This document shows positions 29,594 to 41,107 of a stretch of DNA of 64,000 nucleotides, piece after piece. The first letter of the stretch is position 1. Each line of letters opens with the position of its first letter. Both the position numbers and the translations under genes were made by a program. Source of the stretch: Paracentrotus lividus (Eukaryota; Echinodermata; Echinoidea; Camarodonta; Echinidae); NCBI GenBank assembly GCA_940671915.1, contig CALNVZ010003434.1:28522859-28586858 (forward strand), given 5' to 3'. Under the pieces are notes generated by a model. It was given only the letters and a program-made list of their open reading frames with translations, was not told the DNA's origin and did not search any database.

Positions 29594-31420
29594 ATGGCTA
29601 CAGAGGTAACACTACTCCAGGGTCTCGAATGCTCTTTGTGTCTCAACCTCCTTGAGGAACCAAAGCTTCTCGCATGTACTCATTCGTTCTGCAAGAAATG
29701 CCTTCAACAGCTGCACCACTCTCAAGGAAAACCGAACAGCCTAAAGTGTCCTCTCTGTCGCAATATCACTCGGCTTGGGAGCGAAGGCTTATCAAGTCTC
29801 AAAACCAATGCTCCTCTTCAGTCAGTGATTGGAGACGTGAAGACAAGTAGGAAGATGTGCACTGTATGCGACCCGGAAGCGAAATGCCCCGCGGTACACT
29901 ACTGCCAGCAATGTGATGAGTACATGTGCGATGCATGTCTCCAAGCTCATGAAAGGTTTCGCAAGAATACAAGTCACGTGGTGGTAAAAGTGGATGATAT
30001 CAAGAGCGGCAAGCTAAAAGTGAGGCATATGTGTCACGAGCACACTGGAGAAGAGAGGTTATGGGTTTGTACATTCTGCAAGGTCTCTAGCTGCTTTAGA
30101 TGCCGAGTACTCTACCACAGCGGATCAGATCACGTGCTTCATACAGTTGACGACTTCAAGAAGACCATGAAGGATGAAATCGAATCACTCAAGAAAAAAG
30201 GCGTGGAGAAAATGGAGAAGATAAAGTCCTACAACAAGGTCGTGCGAGAGCAGTCTGAGAGGGTCAAAGCCATCATTACTGAAAGAGAAGATGATATCAC
30301 CAATGCATGCGATGAGACACTCTTACAGATCAACGCGAAGAAAGATGTTCTTCTCGATAAGTGCAAAGAGAAGAAGGCGAAGCTGACAGAAGAACTTTGC
30401 AAACATGGTAAGAATGGAGATGACTTGATAAATAGTATCAGTAGTGCATGTGAGTTGGTTACTAACGGTGTACGAGCATTGCTAGAGGGTGAGGCATTGG
30501 TAGTACATAATAATCTTTGTAAAGAATTACAGAATATGTTAGATAGGGATGATCCTGATGAATCAGAACCTCATGACGTTACAATTCAAGCAGAAGCTAT
30601 AACTTTCACTCCATATAAGCTTGATGATGACCATAATCTAGGGCTCTTAAACATCAAAGACTGGAAGCTTGAAAGAGTAGCCAGCCTTCCCATATCAGGA
30701 AAAGATCCATGTGCAATGGCTCAAACCAAGAATGGTACAATGTTAGTAAGGTATGGTGATGGTGGTGTTGAGGAGTTTACTGTGAATGGTCATCATAGTC
30801 CACATAAAACAGTTTTAGAACACGTAAAAGTACGTCGTATGGCTGTTTTGTCTGATGGTCGCTATCTCATTCGAAATTGGAATGAGAACATATCACTGTA
30901 TTCCTCCAATTGGATTAAGCTTGATATTAAAGAGTTTGAGAGGAAAACTTTTAGTGAATATGGTGGCATGGATGTTGATAAACATAACAACATCTATGTT
31001 GGGTATCATAACAATAAGACCATACAGGTGTTCACACCACAGGGCGGGGCCCCGATAAGGGAAATCCCCTGTCATGGCTATCAGCCCGAGCGGATATGCA
31101 CAATGAATCATAGTAATCAGCTGGTTGTCAAAGATGACCCAACTGTTCGAGTGATCGATCAGCAGGGTACAGTGAAGCATGACGTAACAAAGAAGGGTCA
31201 CTCTGCGCGTCATGCAGTTCTAAATGATGACACCATTCTGATTGGGTGGAGGAAGGATGGTCTTGTGAGTATCGATCTGTATACAAACCAGTTGAGACAT
31301 GTGAGAACAGTCATAAGTAGTTTGGAGTGTAAGAGCGGGTGGTGGGCAATGAGAGAATTCTCATCAGGAGAGATCGCTTTTTGCAGTGGTTCCAAATTAT
31401 ACGTCTTTCGTAAATCATAA
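29594..31420 (+). CDS. TRIM-type E3 ubiquitin ligase (RING, two B-boxes, coiled coil, C-terminal propeller-like domain)
   Basis: Predicted cytoplasmic E3 ubiquitin ligase, 608 aa from one exon. The RING (residues 13-55) has all C3HC4 ligands: Cys13, Cys16, Cys28, His30, Cys33, Cys36, Cys52, Cys55. B-box 1 spans about 89-131 and B-box 2 about 147-190. A charged helical coiled coil follows (about 190-330), then a C-terminal half with NHL/YVTN-like strands (for example GMDVDKHNNIYVGY and IQVFTPQGG), as in the TRIM2/3/56/71-like groups. Tandem, mostly intronless TRIM56-like genes are known to be expanded in sea urchins. I chose the ATG at 29594 because it starts 12 residues before the first zinc Cys and follows a good acceptor (TTATTATTTCTAG, ending 29582). 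The frame stays open upstream to 29486, but that stretch has no domain character. Specific function is unknown. Confidence 0.92.
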   Translation: MATEVTLLQGLECSLCLNLLEEPKLLACTHSFCKKCLQQLHHSQGKPNSLKCPLCRNITRLGSEGLSSLKTNAPLQSVIGDVKTSRKMCTVCDPEAKCPAVHYCQQCDEYMCDACLQAHERFRKNTSHVVVKVDDIKSGKLKVRHMCHEHTGEERLWVCTFCKVSSCFRCRVLYHSGSDHVLHTVDDFKKTMKDEIESLKKKGVEKMEKIKSYNKVVREQSERVKAIITEREDDITNACDETLLQINAKKDVLLDKCKEKKAKLTEELCKHGKNGDDLINSISSACELVTNGVRALLEGEALVVHNNLCKELQNMLDRDDPDESEPHDVTIQAEAITFTPYKLDDDHNLGLLNIKDWKLERVASLPISGKDPCAMAQTKNGTMLVRYGDGGVEEFTVNGHHSPHKTVLEHVKVRRMAVLSDGRYLIRNWNENISLYSSNWIKLDIKEFERKTFSEYGGMDVDKHNNIYVGYHNNKTIQVFTPQGGAPIREIPCHGYQPERICTMNHSNQLVVKDDPTVRVIDQQGTVKHDVTKKGHSARHAVLNDDTILIGWRKDGLVSIDLYTNQLRHVRTVISSLECKSGWWAMREFSSGEIAFCSGSKLYVFRKS

Positions 31421-31666
31421 GTATTCCATTGTTATGCGCCAAATGGCAATCCAAACAAATCAGACAGAAGAGAGATATTAAGAAACACATGATGCTGGTT
31501 TCCAAATTTATCGGTTATCCAAGAAATGCATTTTCATTTGGGAAATGCAAAATACTATAATTAATATACATCATAGTTAAAATTATTTAATTCGTTCGTT
31601 GAAGGGGAGGCATCATTCCAGAGCTTAGGTCCAGTGTAAAAAAAACAACAACAAAAAACAACAAAC

Positions 31667-31697
<31 letters not shown>

Positions 31698-31930
31698 CAA
31701 AAACAAAACAAAACAATCATCAGGCGATATCTGAAGAATATTTGGTCAATCGTCAAGTTACAGATCTACTGCTTAACAACAAATCGATCTTAAACAGACC
31801 TGCTAACCATCCTATTTCAGATGTTGAATGCTCCTCTTGTCAGTATTGAAGAGGTATGCGCATCATAGCTCTTGATATAAAATGAGCTAATGACAATCTA
31901 CCAAATTGAGACTCCAACAGGTTTTCTGAA
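31421..31930. other. TRIM 3' region with a CAAAA-type simple repeat
   Basis: Presumed 3' UTR or flank. A run of CAACAA and CAAAA repeats occupies about 31638-31715. No polyadenylation hexamer close to the stop was singled out; an AATAAA lies at about 32679-32684 but more likely belongs to the LINE remnant. Confidence 0.5.
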
Positions 31931-32690
31931 ATACTTATAACTTAGCTGCAGAGTCCTTTGATCGGTCTCACAGAAGTTCCGTCAAGGTTGTTCTGCCAGG
32001 CCAATCATCTGACACATTACCCATCAATGCCTCTGTTCAGGGTTCAATACTTGGTCCCATTATGATCTTGTGGACGCTTGTGAAAACTAGCTTTATCTGT
32101 ACTCTAATTCATCCACTCTGTTTGCACATTTTCAAAGCAAGTGAGAGTGATGAAGTCATCGCTAGTAGACTGCTAGCGTAAACTTGGACCTTGAGCATGT
32201 TGAGCAGGTGAGACTGTGGGCTGCAAAATAGAAAGCTGTTTTTGAACCATGTTATTACTAGTTTGTCTATATAATTTGATAGGCCAAGTGAGGTTTTTAT
32301 TATTGCTTATAATTTTGTTGTGACCTATATGTACCATTTATCGAAAAATCCCTATCTTTGAATATATACCATGCGACACTTTTTTTGTCTAAGATTATAT
32401 TCCCGTACTATCAAAATGTATTAAACATGTTAAAAAGTGATACTAATTTTATATATATTTCATGTAGAAACTTAAGTATTATGGTTCATGCATTGTGTAA
32501 ATATTCACAATAACGTTTCATTGTAAAAAAAAATAATAATAATAAAATTTAAAAAATAAATAAATAACATGGTTAAATCAATATATAACTGCCATTCTTC
32601 TGATACTCATGATTTTATGATATATATCATCTGTGTTTTAGTACTTTGTTTTAGTTACCATGCTTCACTTTCGGGATCAATAAAACTTAA
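31930..32690 (+). mobile_element. Decayed CR1/L2-like LINE, 3' reverse-transcriptase fragment
   Basis: At about 31956-32180 one + frame reads VVLPGQSSDTLPINASVQGS then ILGP. This matches the reverse-transcriptase block of Jockey/CR1/L2-type LINEs (..VxLNGxxSDxLPVxxGVPQGSVLGP..). A shifted frame just after reads NLDLEHVEQVRLWAAK, like the downstream DLxxVxxWAxKW region. Pro is missing from PQG, and stops and frame changes follow, so the copy is dead. AT-rich DNA to about 32690, ending near GATCAATAAAACTTAA, may be its 3' tail. The 5' part is absent. Confidence 0.7.
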
Positions 32691-32703
32691 CCTTTAGACA
32701 GTA

Positions 32704-33514
32704 TATATGAAGAGTTTGATTCCAAAAGGCGCTAAATCCACTTTTAGTGTTTTAGAGTAAATCAAGGTTTTTTAATTTACCATTTTATCTTATCCATTGT
32801 AAGTTTATTTTGATATATATGATAAAGCTATCGTATTCGAATAATTAAATCGCGTTTTTAGAAATCTAGCTATCAATTTCAATTTTTAAGAAATTTTTAT
32901 AATTTCAATTCCCATGGATTTAGCGCCTTTTGGAATAAAACCTCCGTCAGATGCCAATTTTTGTAGATTTAAAGCCTATAAATAAATGAAATTCAAAACG
33001 AAACACATGAATATTGCTACCAGAGTATAGATACAACTTTTCTGATGTTTAAATTTTGAAAAAAAAATTTTTTTATTATTTTTTTTTAATATCTTATCTT
33101 TTTCAAGACCGGAATTTTCGATGTTTTATTCCAAAAGGAGCTAAATCCAAAAATATTCATAAAATTATGAAAACTATTCTAATAATCTAAAAATTTTGCA
33201 CGGATGATGGAGGCTGGTAGCCACAACTTGTGCTAAAAGATCTAATTGTATTTTGTTCGGTAAAGTGGTTAAATAAACAAATCCTAAATGACCATAGTGG
33301 ATTTAGCGCCTTTTGGAATAAAACCGTTCTGGATTTAGCTCCTTTTGGAATAAAACTCATATTTGTGACCAATTTTTTTCAAACTTCCAAGAAATATTTT
33401 TTTATCCAATATACTGCATTTGATTCCCATGCCTAAGATGCACTTAATTAACCTATAAAATCCATTTTGGTCAAAAGTGGATTTAGCGCCTTTTGGAATC
33501 AAGCTCTTCATATA
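32704..33514. mobile_element. TIR element with internal CGCTAAATCCA repeats
   Basis: Ends: TATATGAAGAGTTTGATTCC at the left and TCAAGCTCTTCATATA at the right, followed or preceded by CAAAAGGCGCTAAATCCACT. The phrase GGATTTAGCGCCTTTTGGAA recurs inside at about 32917, 33298, 33330 and near the right end, with a variant near 33134, in both orientations. About 810 bp, no coding capacity. Related to the shorter elements at 11958 and 33549. Confidence 0.82.
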
Positions 33515-33548
33515 AAGCTCGGTTAGAAATTTGTTTATTAAACTAAGT

Positions 33549-33765
33549 GCTTAGTTCCAAAAGGTACTACATCCATCCATGTTACTTCAGTGAAAAACGC
33601 ACTTTGCCATATTGTGTATAGTGTTGTCTGGAAAAGTTATATAAGAGCGTGGATTTCAAAATTGAGGTTGAAACTTGTGTTCAAGCACAGGTACTTACCT
33701 GACTAATAGAGTGACATTAATAACAAAAAAGGTGCATTACCTTTTGGAATACCTTTACAATTATG
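33549..33765. mobile_element. Short TIR element, TTCCAAAAGG family, copy B
   Basis: Left end TTAGTTCCAAAAGGTACTAC, right end GCATTACCTTTTGGAATACC. The interior phrase GGTACTTACCTGACTAATAG is the inverse of sequence in the element at 11958-12203, so the two copies lie in opposite orientation. It directly follows the larger related element. Confidence 0.65.
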
Positions 33766-34541
33766 TGTAGATATTTTCGTTATCAATTTATCGATTTCAA
33801 CTTATGTTGCGTAATAATTGAATTATAGTAGAACTTACCCTGGTTTGTGTACAAGAAGGCGTACAATTTTAATATATTTCAATTGCAAATTGTGCATTTC
33901 AATAATGTAAAGGCTATGTTATATTAAATTTCAAACTGATTTATTTACCACAATCTTTACATGTGATAATGTAGATAAGCTCCTCCAAGCTATTAAAAGT
34001 GATATATATAAAGCATGTGCTTATACCTTTATCAGACCTTCTTCAAAATCAATATTACTCTATTATATAAAGCTTTGTAAGCTTGAGCACATTGTAATTT
34101 AAAATGTATACGAAATGGACAAACATATATAGATCAATATTGAAATAAATGTGAATATAGAGTAAGTTAGTCTGTTATTTTGTTTGTGTGACATGCAATT
34201 TAGCATTATTGTAGCGTAGAGGGAGGGGTAAGCATAGAGTTAAATAGTGGGGGCAAAGGGACACGGAAGGTGATGGGAGAAAAGGGGATTTAGAGCGAAA
34301 GATGAAGGAAAAGCAAGAGAAAAGAAGATGGAGAGAGATAGAACTAGAGGAGTATGTGTGTGTGTGTCTGTGTGTGTTTGTGCGTTGGTGACACAGAGAG
34401 AGGGTGTAAATTGTGTGTAAGGGTGAGCGTGTGTGTGTGTGTGTGTGTGTTTGCGTGTGTGAGAGATAGAGAAAGAGAAAGGTGGAAGAAGACAAGAGAA
34501 CAACTTTGGTTGCACCGCTGTTGGTCATTTGTTGGTTTGTT
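33766..34541. other. Intergenic DNA with a (GT)n microsatellite
   Basis: AT-rich, then a GA-rich and GT-rich tract at about 34200-34500, with the purest GT at 34350-34378 and 34430-34463. Open frames here are repeat artefacts. Confidence 0.7.
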
Positions 34542-36368
34542 CTTAAAGGAGAACTCCAGGCTGGAATTTGGATGTTTTAAAAGATAAAGTAAAATTTAAC
34601 AATCACACCTCTGAAAATTTCACCAAAATCGGATGAAAAATAGCAAAGTTACGAATTTATTATTTGGGGGATTTTTTTTTCTCGATGAAAGTTCTGTGCA
34701 TAGTCTCATGTATATTCAAAAAGAAAGCTGATGATGTCCCAGCTTCACTACTTCTTTTGTAGGTTATAACAATGAAACAATTATTTTTTTATCTATTTAT
34801 TTATTTTTTTTGCTCCAAGAACATTAAAACAGCGACGATTCCGTGTGGAATGTTTGATATCATAATTCCTTTTCATTTTTTTTTCAATACATATCAATTC
34901 TAGTTGTAAACTTAAGAGATAGAGGGCGCTACAATTCTACTCAAAGCGAACGCGCCCATTGACTTTTTTTTGTTTTTGGACAGTTTTTCACTTTATTTTC
35001 TTTATTGTGGCGAGCAACTACCTTTTCAAAGAAATGTTCAACTTGAATAAGTACGCTAAGAGTCTGAATTTTTCAAAAATAGGAATAACTTATTGCAAAG
35101 GGGGAAAAAAAGTCCTGTCACTTGCGTCAATTTGAAAGCCTAGTCAGATCAAATTCCTGTACAATATGGTATATTTTGCTCTCAAAATAGCTCATGCGCT
35201 GCATAGTTTTGATCCTCGATGCCGCATTATCATGATTATACTATTATAGCTTATTGTTCACAGGGCAATTAAAAGCTTGAATTCTCAGCTTTCCGGAGAT
35301 GGTACAGTTCAGTTCAATTCATTTAAGTTTTTATTTACATATTCCAATCAAACAATAATAAAAACAACAATTATATGTCATTTCAATACTATACATTATT
35401 TGATAAATCATAAAACGAATTACATCAGTAGCATAAGAAAGAAAGAAATATGAAGGAGCCTAAGTTAAAAGCTAAGCTTGTTACATTATAGGCTCCTTTG
35501 TGAAAATGATGTGAAAAGGTACATTCATTTTAATTGATTAAAAAAAAAGTCCTGTCACTTTGAACATAATCATAAGAGGTTCTTTCCTCGACTAGTCAAT
35601 ATTTACGCTTATCACATGCATATCGCATAGAAACATGTAAACGGCGTCTTCACAAGACTTGTGACAAGTTCACAATCTATGTCATTGTTTTGAGCATCAA
35701 TTTATATGAATTGCATATTCTGATTACAACAACAGCACAATAATGTTATAAGCTTGCCGAAATGTGTATTTCCTCCATCTGGTCTGGAGAATCTAGTAAC
35801 TAACAACATGATAAAAGTTCATCAATTTCTTCCATATCCACAAGTAGATTGCTCAACCGAACGGACAATACCATTTTACTGCAGGGAAGTCTTCTTACGC
35901 GAGTTTTTGTGAGCTAATTTATTATTGCAGCCAGCTGTATAGATTTCTGCGCTTCTCAGCCGTATTTCCAACGTCACTTTGTTGCGTCTGGCCTCTTAGA
36001 TAATGGACGCGCCTTATTTAATTACGATTTAATGCCGCACATTAGTATACGTTAACTTTACATTTTACATAGAGTAGAACTGATATGCGAGGGATAGATT
36101 TTTTATGCAATGTATGAAAAAAATTAAATGAATAGGATTTCACATAATAAAAATACAAAATAAGTAGTGGAGCTGTGACATCATCAGCTTACTCATTGAA
36201 TATGCACAGAAATGTTTCATAAAAAAAATGCAAAAAATGCAACAACAACAAAAAAATCATAAATTCGTTATTTTTTAATGTAAATGATGAAATTTTCAGA
36301 GTTGTACTTGTTACATTTGATTCTGCATTTAAAATCATCTGAATTCCTCCCTGAGGTCCACCTTTAAA
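34542..36368. mobile_element. Long-TIR element (about 1.8 kb) with TTAAAGG ends
   Basis: Ends: TTAAAGGAGAACTCCAGGCT at the left and CTGAGGTCCACCTTTAA at the right. Arms of about 200 bp match in order: CTCTGAAAATTTCA, TAACGAATTTAT, TCTGTGCATA and GCTGATGATGTC all recur inverted. The middle (about 34800-36100) is less symmetric and holds a LINE-tail-like piece, so the element probably took later insertions. No transposase was recognised. Confidence 0.78.
35305..35545 (-). mobile_element. Probable LINE 3'-end fragment (minus strand)
   Basis: On the minus strand the sequence ends TAAAAACTTAAATGAATTGA followed by ACTGAAC, like the GAATTGA-type tails of CR1/L2-type LINEs. The adjacent 200 bp is non-coding and would be 3' UTR. 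It sits in the centre of the TTAAAGG element. The body was not traced. Confidence 0.45.
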
Positions 36369-36500
36369 AGCAAAAATAAAAATCGTTTCTTCAGTTAGAA
36401 TATGAAGAATCCCCCCTCTCCATCATAAACCAAAATATTCCTCTGATGGTTTTGGTTCTCCTCCAAACCCCATACGAACCAGCCAGTTGGGTAACACGCC

Positions 36501-38474
36501 GCACAGTGGGCCAGAATGCCTTCAAACCATGCCAAAATTATTTACTCATTGAAAAGGGGTAATAAGATTACTATAAACTGGTATCTATAGGTTTTTGGAC
36601 CCGTGGAATCCGATGGGCATATTTTCAAATCCATATGACGTCAGCAAAATACTGTTTTTCTGATTGGACAATGCAAACGTGCAGTGTTACAGTGTTGAAA
36701 AGTTATATTTACTTTGACAAATAGCTTATTAAAGGTTTTCTTGACCCAAGGAACACAATCATCGCATATTTGACTTGTTCTGACGTCATCAAAACACTGT
36801 TTTCTGATTGGATGAGGCGCATAGCTCATTTTATCTTACATAAACTTAATATGTATTTGAAAAGGGTTAATAAAGTTAATCTAGATTGTGTTGTATGTGT
36901 TTTGAGACCCGTAAAATCCAATGGGTGCAATTTCAAATCCATGTGACGTCAGCAAAATACTGTTTTCTGATTGGACAATGCAAATATGCATTGCTACACG
37001 TTGAAAAATTATAATATCGCTTTGACAAGTTTCTATAAAAGGGTTTCTCGACCCAAGGAACACATTCAACGCATATTCGATTTGCTCTGACGTCATAAAA
37101 ACGTTGTTTTCGATTGATAAGGTGCACATTCATTTTATCTTATAAAAACTTTTTAAATTTTTAGGTTGTAATTATATTCGTGGAGTATTTAACCTAAGGA
37201 ACACGATATTGTATATTTCAATTACTCTGACTTCATATAATTTTTATCTTTATTTATTGATTTTTGTTTAGTTTTATTTTGTTGGTTTTTTTTTTTATAA
37301 GGCATATATTCATTTAAACCCATATAATGTTTATTAGTTTGATGATTAAAGTGGGACATTAAAGGTTACAGGACATAAGGAACATAAAAAACACAATTCA
37401 AATTGATCTGATCTCATTCAAAAAGTGCCCCAACATCATAAACATTATTTTATGTGATTGGAATAGACACACATTCATTGTGTAGACCTTAAAAGCTTTT
37501 CTAGGATTTCCTGGGCAGAAGTAAACTCAGTTATAGAAGTGAATTAATCGCTCTCCCCTTTCTTCTTAAAAAGCGAGGAACTTTAATCTTTTAAAAAAGA
37601 ATTCTTATTCAAATAAATATATTGTGAAAAGAATCATATTTGAAGTTTGAAAAACGTCAGCAGAAGGAGTTTACATTAACAGCATTGTTATTTTCATAAA
37701 CGTTTTTGTAGGTGAAATATGGTAGAGCCTATTTCTAAAACTCGCCGTGCAATCAGGCTTATTTTGAGAATTAAAACTATTCTTAATGATGGTTTCTTCG
37801 TCTACACTATTGAAAAATATAAAGCTATCGTTTACAGTGTTTATTTTTCATTCTTAATTACGCCATCTACGTTGAGATTTGTGTAGAAACAATATGTGCA
37901 TGCGTACAAAGTCCAATATTTACCGAAATAATCCGTGTACGTTTTTTGAAAACGCCTTGGAAATACTCATTAGCAACTATTAGCAGCAAAAAATTACATC
38001 TTTGGAAAGCTGAGATGTTGGTCAAAACTGTGTAAGTATAGTCGCCCTGGAATCGCCTGGAATCAAACTAAAAAGTTACTTTTCAAAAAAAAATCAAATT
38101 TTCGACGATTTTTGTTCATTTTAGTACTTATATCTCAAAAATAATAACTTCTTCAAAATTTCAATATATATCCTAATGGTCACTAATAATAAAAAAATGC
38201 GTAAAGTTTCAGCCTGATTGATGAACGCTTTATATTTCTATAAAGCTTTTTGTTTGAATTTGCCTCTTTTCTCTCATTATTGAGCAATTTTTGGATTTAC
38301 CATATTCAAATGGCGTAAATGGAAAACACCTTAAAAACTCGCTAAATTTAAAAATATTGATGATTCAATAAAATTTAGGATGTTCTCTTCCCAAAACATA
38401 TGAAAACATTAAAAAAATTCAGATTCACTTTTTTGAATTTTGGCACAGTTTGGACAGATTCTGGCCCACTGTGC
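36501..38474. mobile_element. TIR element with GCACAGTGGGCCAGAAT ends and an internal tandem array
   Basis: Left end GCACAGTGGGCCAGAATGCC; right end ATTCTGGCCCACTGTGC. About 1.97 kb. The superfamily is not assigned and no transposase was recognised. The first kilobase is a tandem array (36590-37500); the rest is AT-rich with no clear structure. Confidence 0.65.
36590..37500. repeat. Decaying tandem array of about 290-bp units
   Basis: Units 1 (about 36595-36840) and 2 (about 36900-37140) share AATCCxATGGG, TGACGTCAGCAAAATACTGT, TCTGATTGGACAATGCAAA, GACCCAAGGAACACA and GACGTCAT in the same order. Two weaker units (about 37150-37330 and 37370-37500) keep only AAGGAACA, CTCTGACTTCAT and GTGATTGGAATAG. 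Conserved words include CRE-like TGACGTCA and inverted CCAAT (GATTGG), which gives each unit a promoter-like look. Confidence 0.82.
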
Positions 38475-39499
38475 GCCGTCTATGTTTATCAACACAGTGC
38501 GCAAAGAACATACGTATATATATCAGCATTGTTGCATTTAAATAATTGATACAAGGGAGGGGCGTAAAGGCCTCCTATCGGACAGAGGTTTGCAAAGTCA
38601 TACATCGAGCCGATCAATATGCCAATAACACTGCTCAGGCTAATGAGCCATTACCACCTACAGTATATCTTATCTATAATCAATAATAGTTAACACCTTA
38701 ATTCATGATTCATGATTCATGATTCAAAGGAAGATAAAAATTGACTGACCCAGCTTGACAGCACATTCGTTTACCAGATCACATTTTGCCAAAATATGGG
38801 TTTTTGTTGTTGTTTTTACTTGTAGGCTATTGTAGGCGAAAAAAAAGGACTGATTATTGACAGAGTTAGGTCTGAAAACTATTTTCTTTTGCTGTTTCAT
38901 ATCCAGTTTACCTCATATCAGACGTTTCTGTAAGGGTACAGTCTCCGAGTAAGATCTCCGAGTTCAGTCTCCAAGTACGATGGCGAAATTATAGTTCAAC
39001 TTAAATAGGACTCAGGAAAACAAAATGGCGACTGTCACATTTCTGTAGAGTTCTTATTAAATATTTATTATATATTTTTATTAAATATTGAACGAAGAAA
39101 TAGAATGACGAAGTCCACGTACAGTCAGAAGCAAAACGGCAAAGGTGCCTTAATTAAATATAAAGGAATATAAATATAGAGGCTTGGCTTATAAGACGCG
39201 AAAAACCATGCTTCGATCCACAACGAAAATGGCTAAGGTAAGTTGAACATAAAATGGCTCACTCGAAAGCTCGAACATAAAAAATGGCTCCCGAGCCATA
39301 CCACGGACGTTCCTCTTTGGATCTTGGCGTGCGCAGCCATATTGTGCGGTGGTCACATGTTTGGATTTCCATGGTCGCATCACGTCTTTAGTGAAACGTT
39401 CAACTCTCCACGCCATACACAATAGAAAGTCGTAGATAGATGCAAGTTGTGTTGTGACCATCGCGGTCTATTGTCATCTTGTGCGACGAAGGGTTCGTT
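38475..39499. other. Intergenic DNA before the large foldback
   Basis: AT-rich. From about 39240 to 39500 the sequence becomes less AT-rich, and parts (TTGGCGTGCGCAGCCATATT) loosely mirror DNA near 40605-40630, so the foldback that follows may extend outwards to about 39240-40690. Confidence 0.45.
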
Positions 39500-40560
39500 C
39501 ATTTATGTTCGTGTTTTTTTCATGCAACAAAATGACACCGAAGACAAAATAGTAAAAAAATCCACAGAAATAACACAAAAGCGACAACGTTGTGAATATA
39601 CACCTCTACTTTGGATATTGGTGTTTGAAATATACCAATTAAACACACAATTTGGCGTTTCTATGATCACTTTTAAGAGTGCTCAAAATGACGATTTATT
39701 TTTTTACTAAACCAAATATAGAAATTATATGTGCTTTTATAAAATCATAATTTTTTAATATCTCTTCCCTTTTTGATATTTTGAAAAAAATATGAAATGT
39801 TAATTAGAAGTTAACTGAACCGATACCGTTGTTGGTTTAAGGAGGATAGTTTTTTTGACTTGGGGACGCCCCTTTGAAATCAGGTAAAATCTTCTCTTTT
39901 TTACAAATAAAACCATAGATTCGTAACAAGTACATTTTCATCATTATGTCAATCGTTTATTTATGATTTTAATGTTGATATCAATCATCGAAATTAAAAT
40001 TTGGAGTGTGGAAATACAATGTATGTCTATGTTTCGTTAGATTAATGCTGCAGTAAACAGGAAAAAATTAATTAATATTGTATTGAAACTCGCAGAAAAT
40101 AAATGTCAGCGTGCGTTAAGAGGCTATATCGCCGCGACTATCGGCCAAGTTTTCCAGTCCCATTCCGGTGTTTGGTAATATTTCACGTGGGTTTCACAAA
40201 TGATATTCCAGGATGTGTCTCCAAGTAAAAAAAAACTATCCTCCTTAAACCAACAACGGTATCGGTTCAGGCAATTTCTAATTAACATTTCATATTTTTT
40301 TCAAAATATCAAAAAGGGAAGACATATTGAAAAACTATGATTTTATAACCCCAAAATTCGTCGTTTTGATTAGGCTTCCAAGATACATTAATAATTGAGC
40401 GAAATAATTCCCAATTGTTTGTTGAATTAGTTTATTTGATACACCAATCTCCAAATTCAAGATGCATATGCACCATTTTGCCACTTTTTATGTATTTCGG
40501 TGTTTTTTTTTTATTTTGCTGTCCAACTCGTTTCTACTGCTTGAGAAAAACATTACAACA
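39500..40560. mobile_element. Large foldback element with arms of at least 350 bp
   Basis: The inner arms are nearly perfect: AACCGATACCGTTGTTGGTT then TAAGGAGGATAGTTTTTTT at about 39818-39857, and the inverse at about 40227-40268. Outward, ATATGAAATGTTAATTAGAA, TATAAAATCATA and ATTGGTGTTTGAAATATACC all have inverted partners. The loop is about 370 bp. Divergence rises towards the outside. The sharp core may be a younger element inserted in an older palindrome, or the whole may be one foldback. No coding capacity. Confidence 0.82.
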
Positions 40561-41107
40561 AATTACCGACCGCTCGCGTTGCACACGAAAACTAGCGTGT
40601 GCGCGCACCTCAAACCAACATGGCGTCCTACGCCAGGAGAACACACAACCAATAGGCGAGAAACGTACGTGTGGTACATTGCACAATAAACAATAGAGCA
40701 CGTGCCTCATGCGTCCAAAAGTAGGCGTGTCTAATATGACCAGAAATATGTTAGGGCAGGGGGCTGTTAGGGTACGCTAATTAAATATTCCCCAAAGCCT
40801 TGAGCCCGGAAAAGCTACGAATAGGACAAGATACCATTACTATTGTTAACAGAAATATAATTACCCGACATAGCACCTGTACGAATGTCATGAATGCCAA
40901 TTACCGCTCAAGCAGGGACCGTATTCAAATAGCTCAATATGATCTCCCGACTCAATGCAATAAATCCCTTATTTTAATGTTAACGAACTTAATAGAGACA
41001 CCCATGAATCCTTTTAAACTCTGTCCTTTCACTGACAATTAGTGGCCTAGCGCCCTCTTTAAAAATTGACTTATAAACGGTCAATAGACCGTACTACTAC
41101 ATTTCCA

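Noticed and set aside
30855-31505. Open frames opposite or out of frame within the TRIM gene
   Set aside because: Shadows of the real coding frame.
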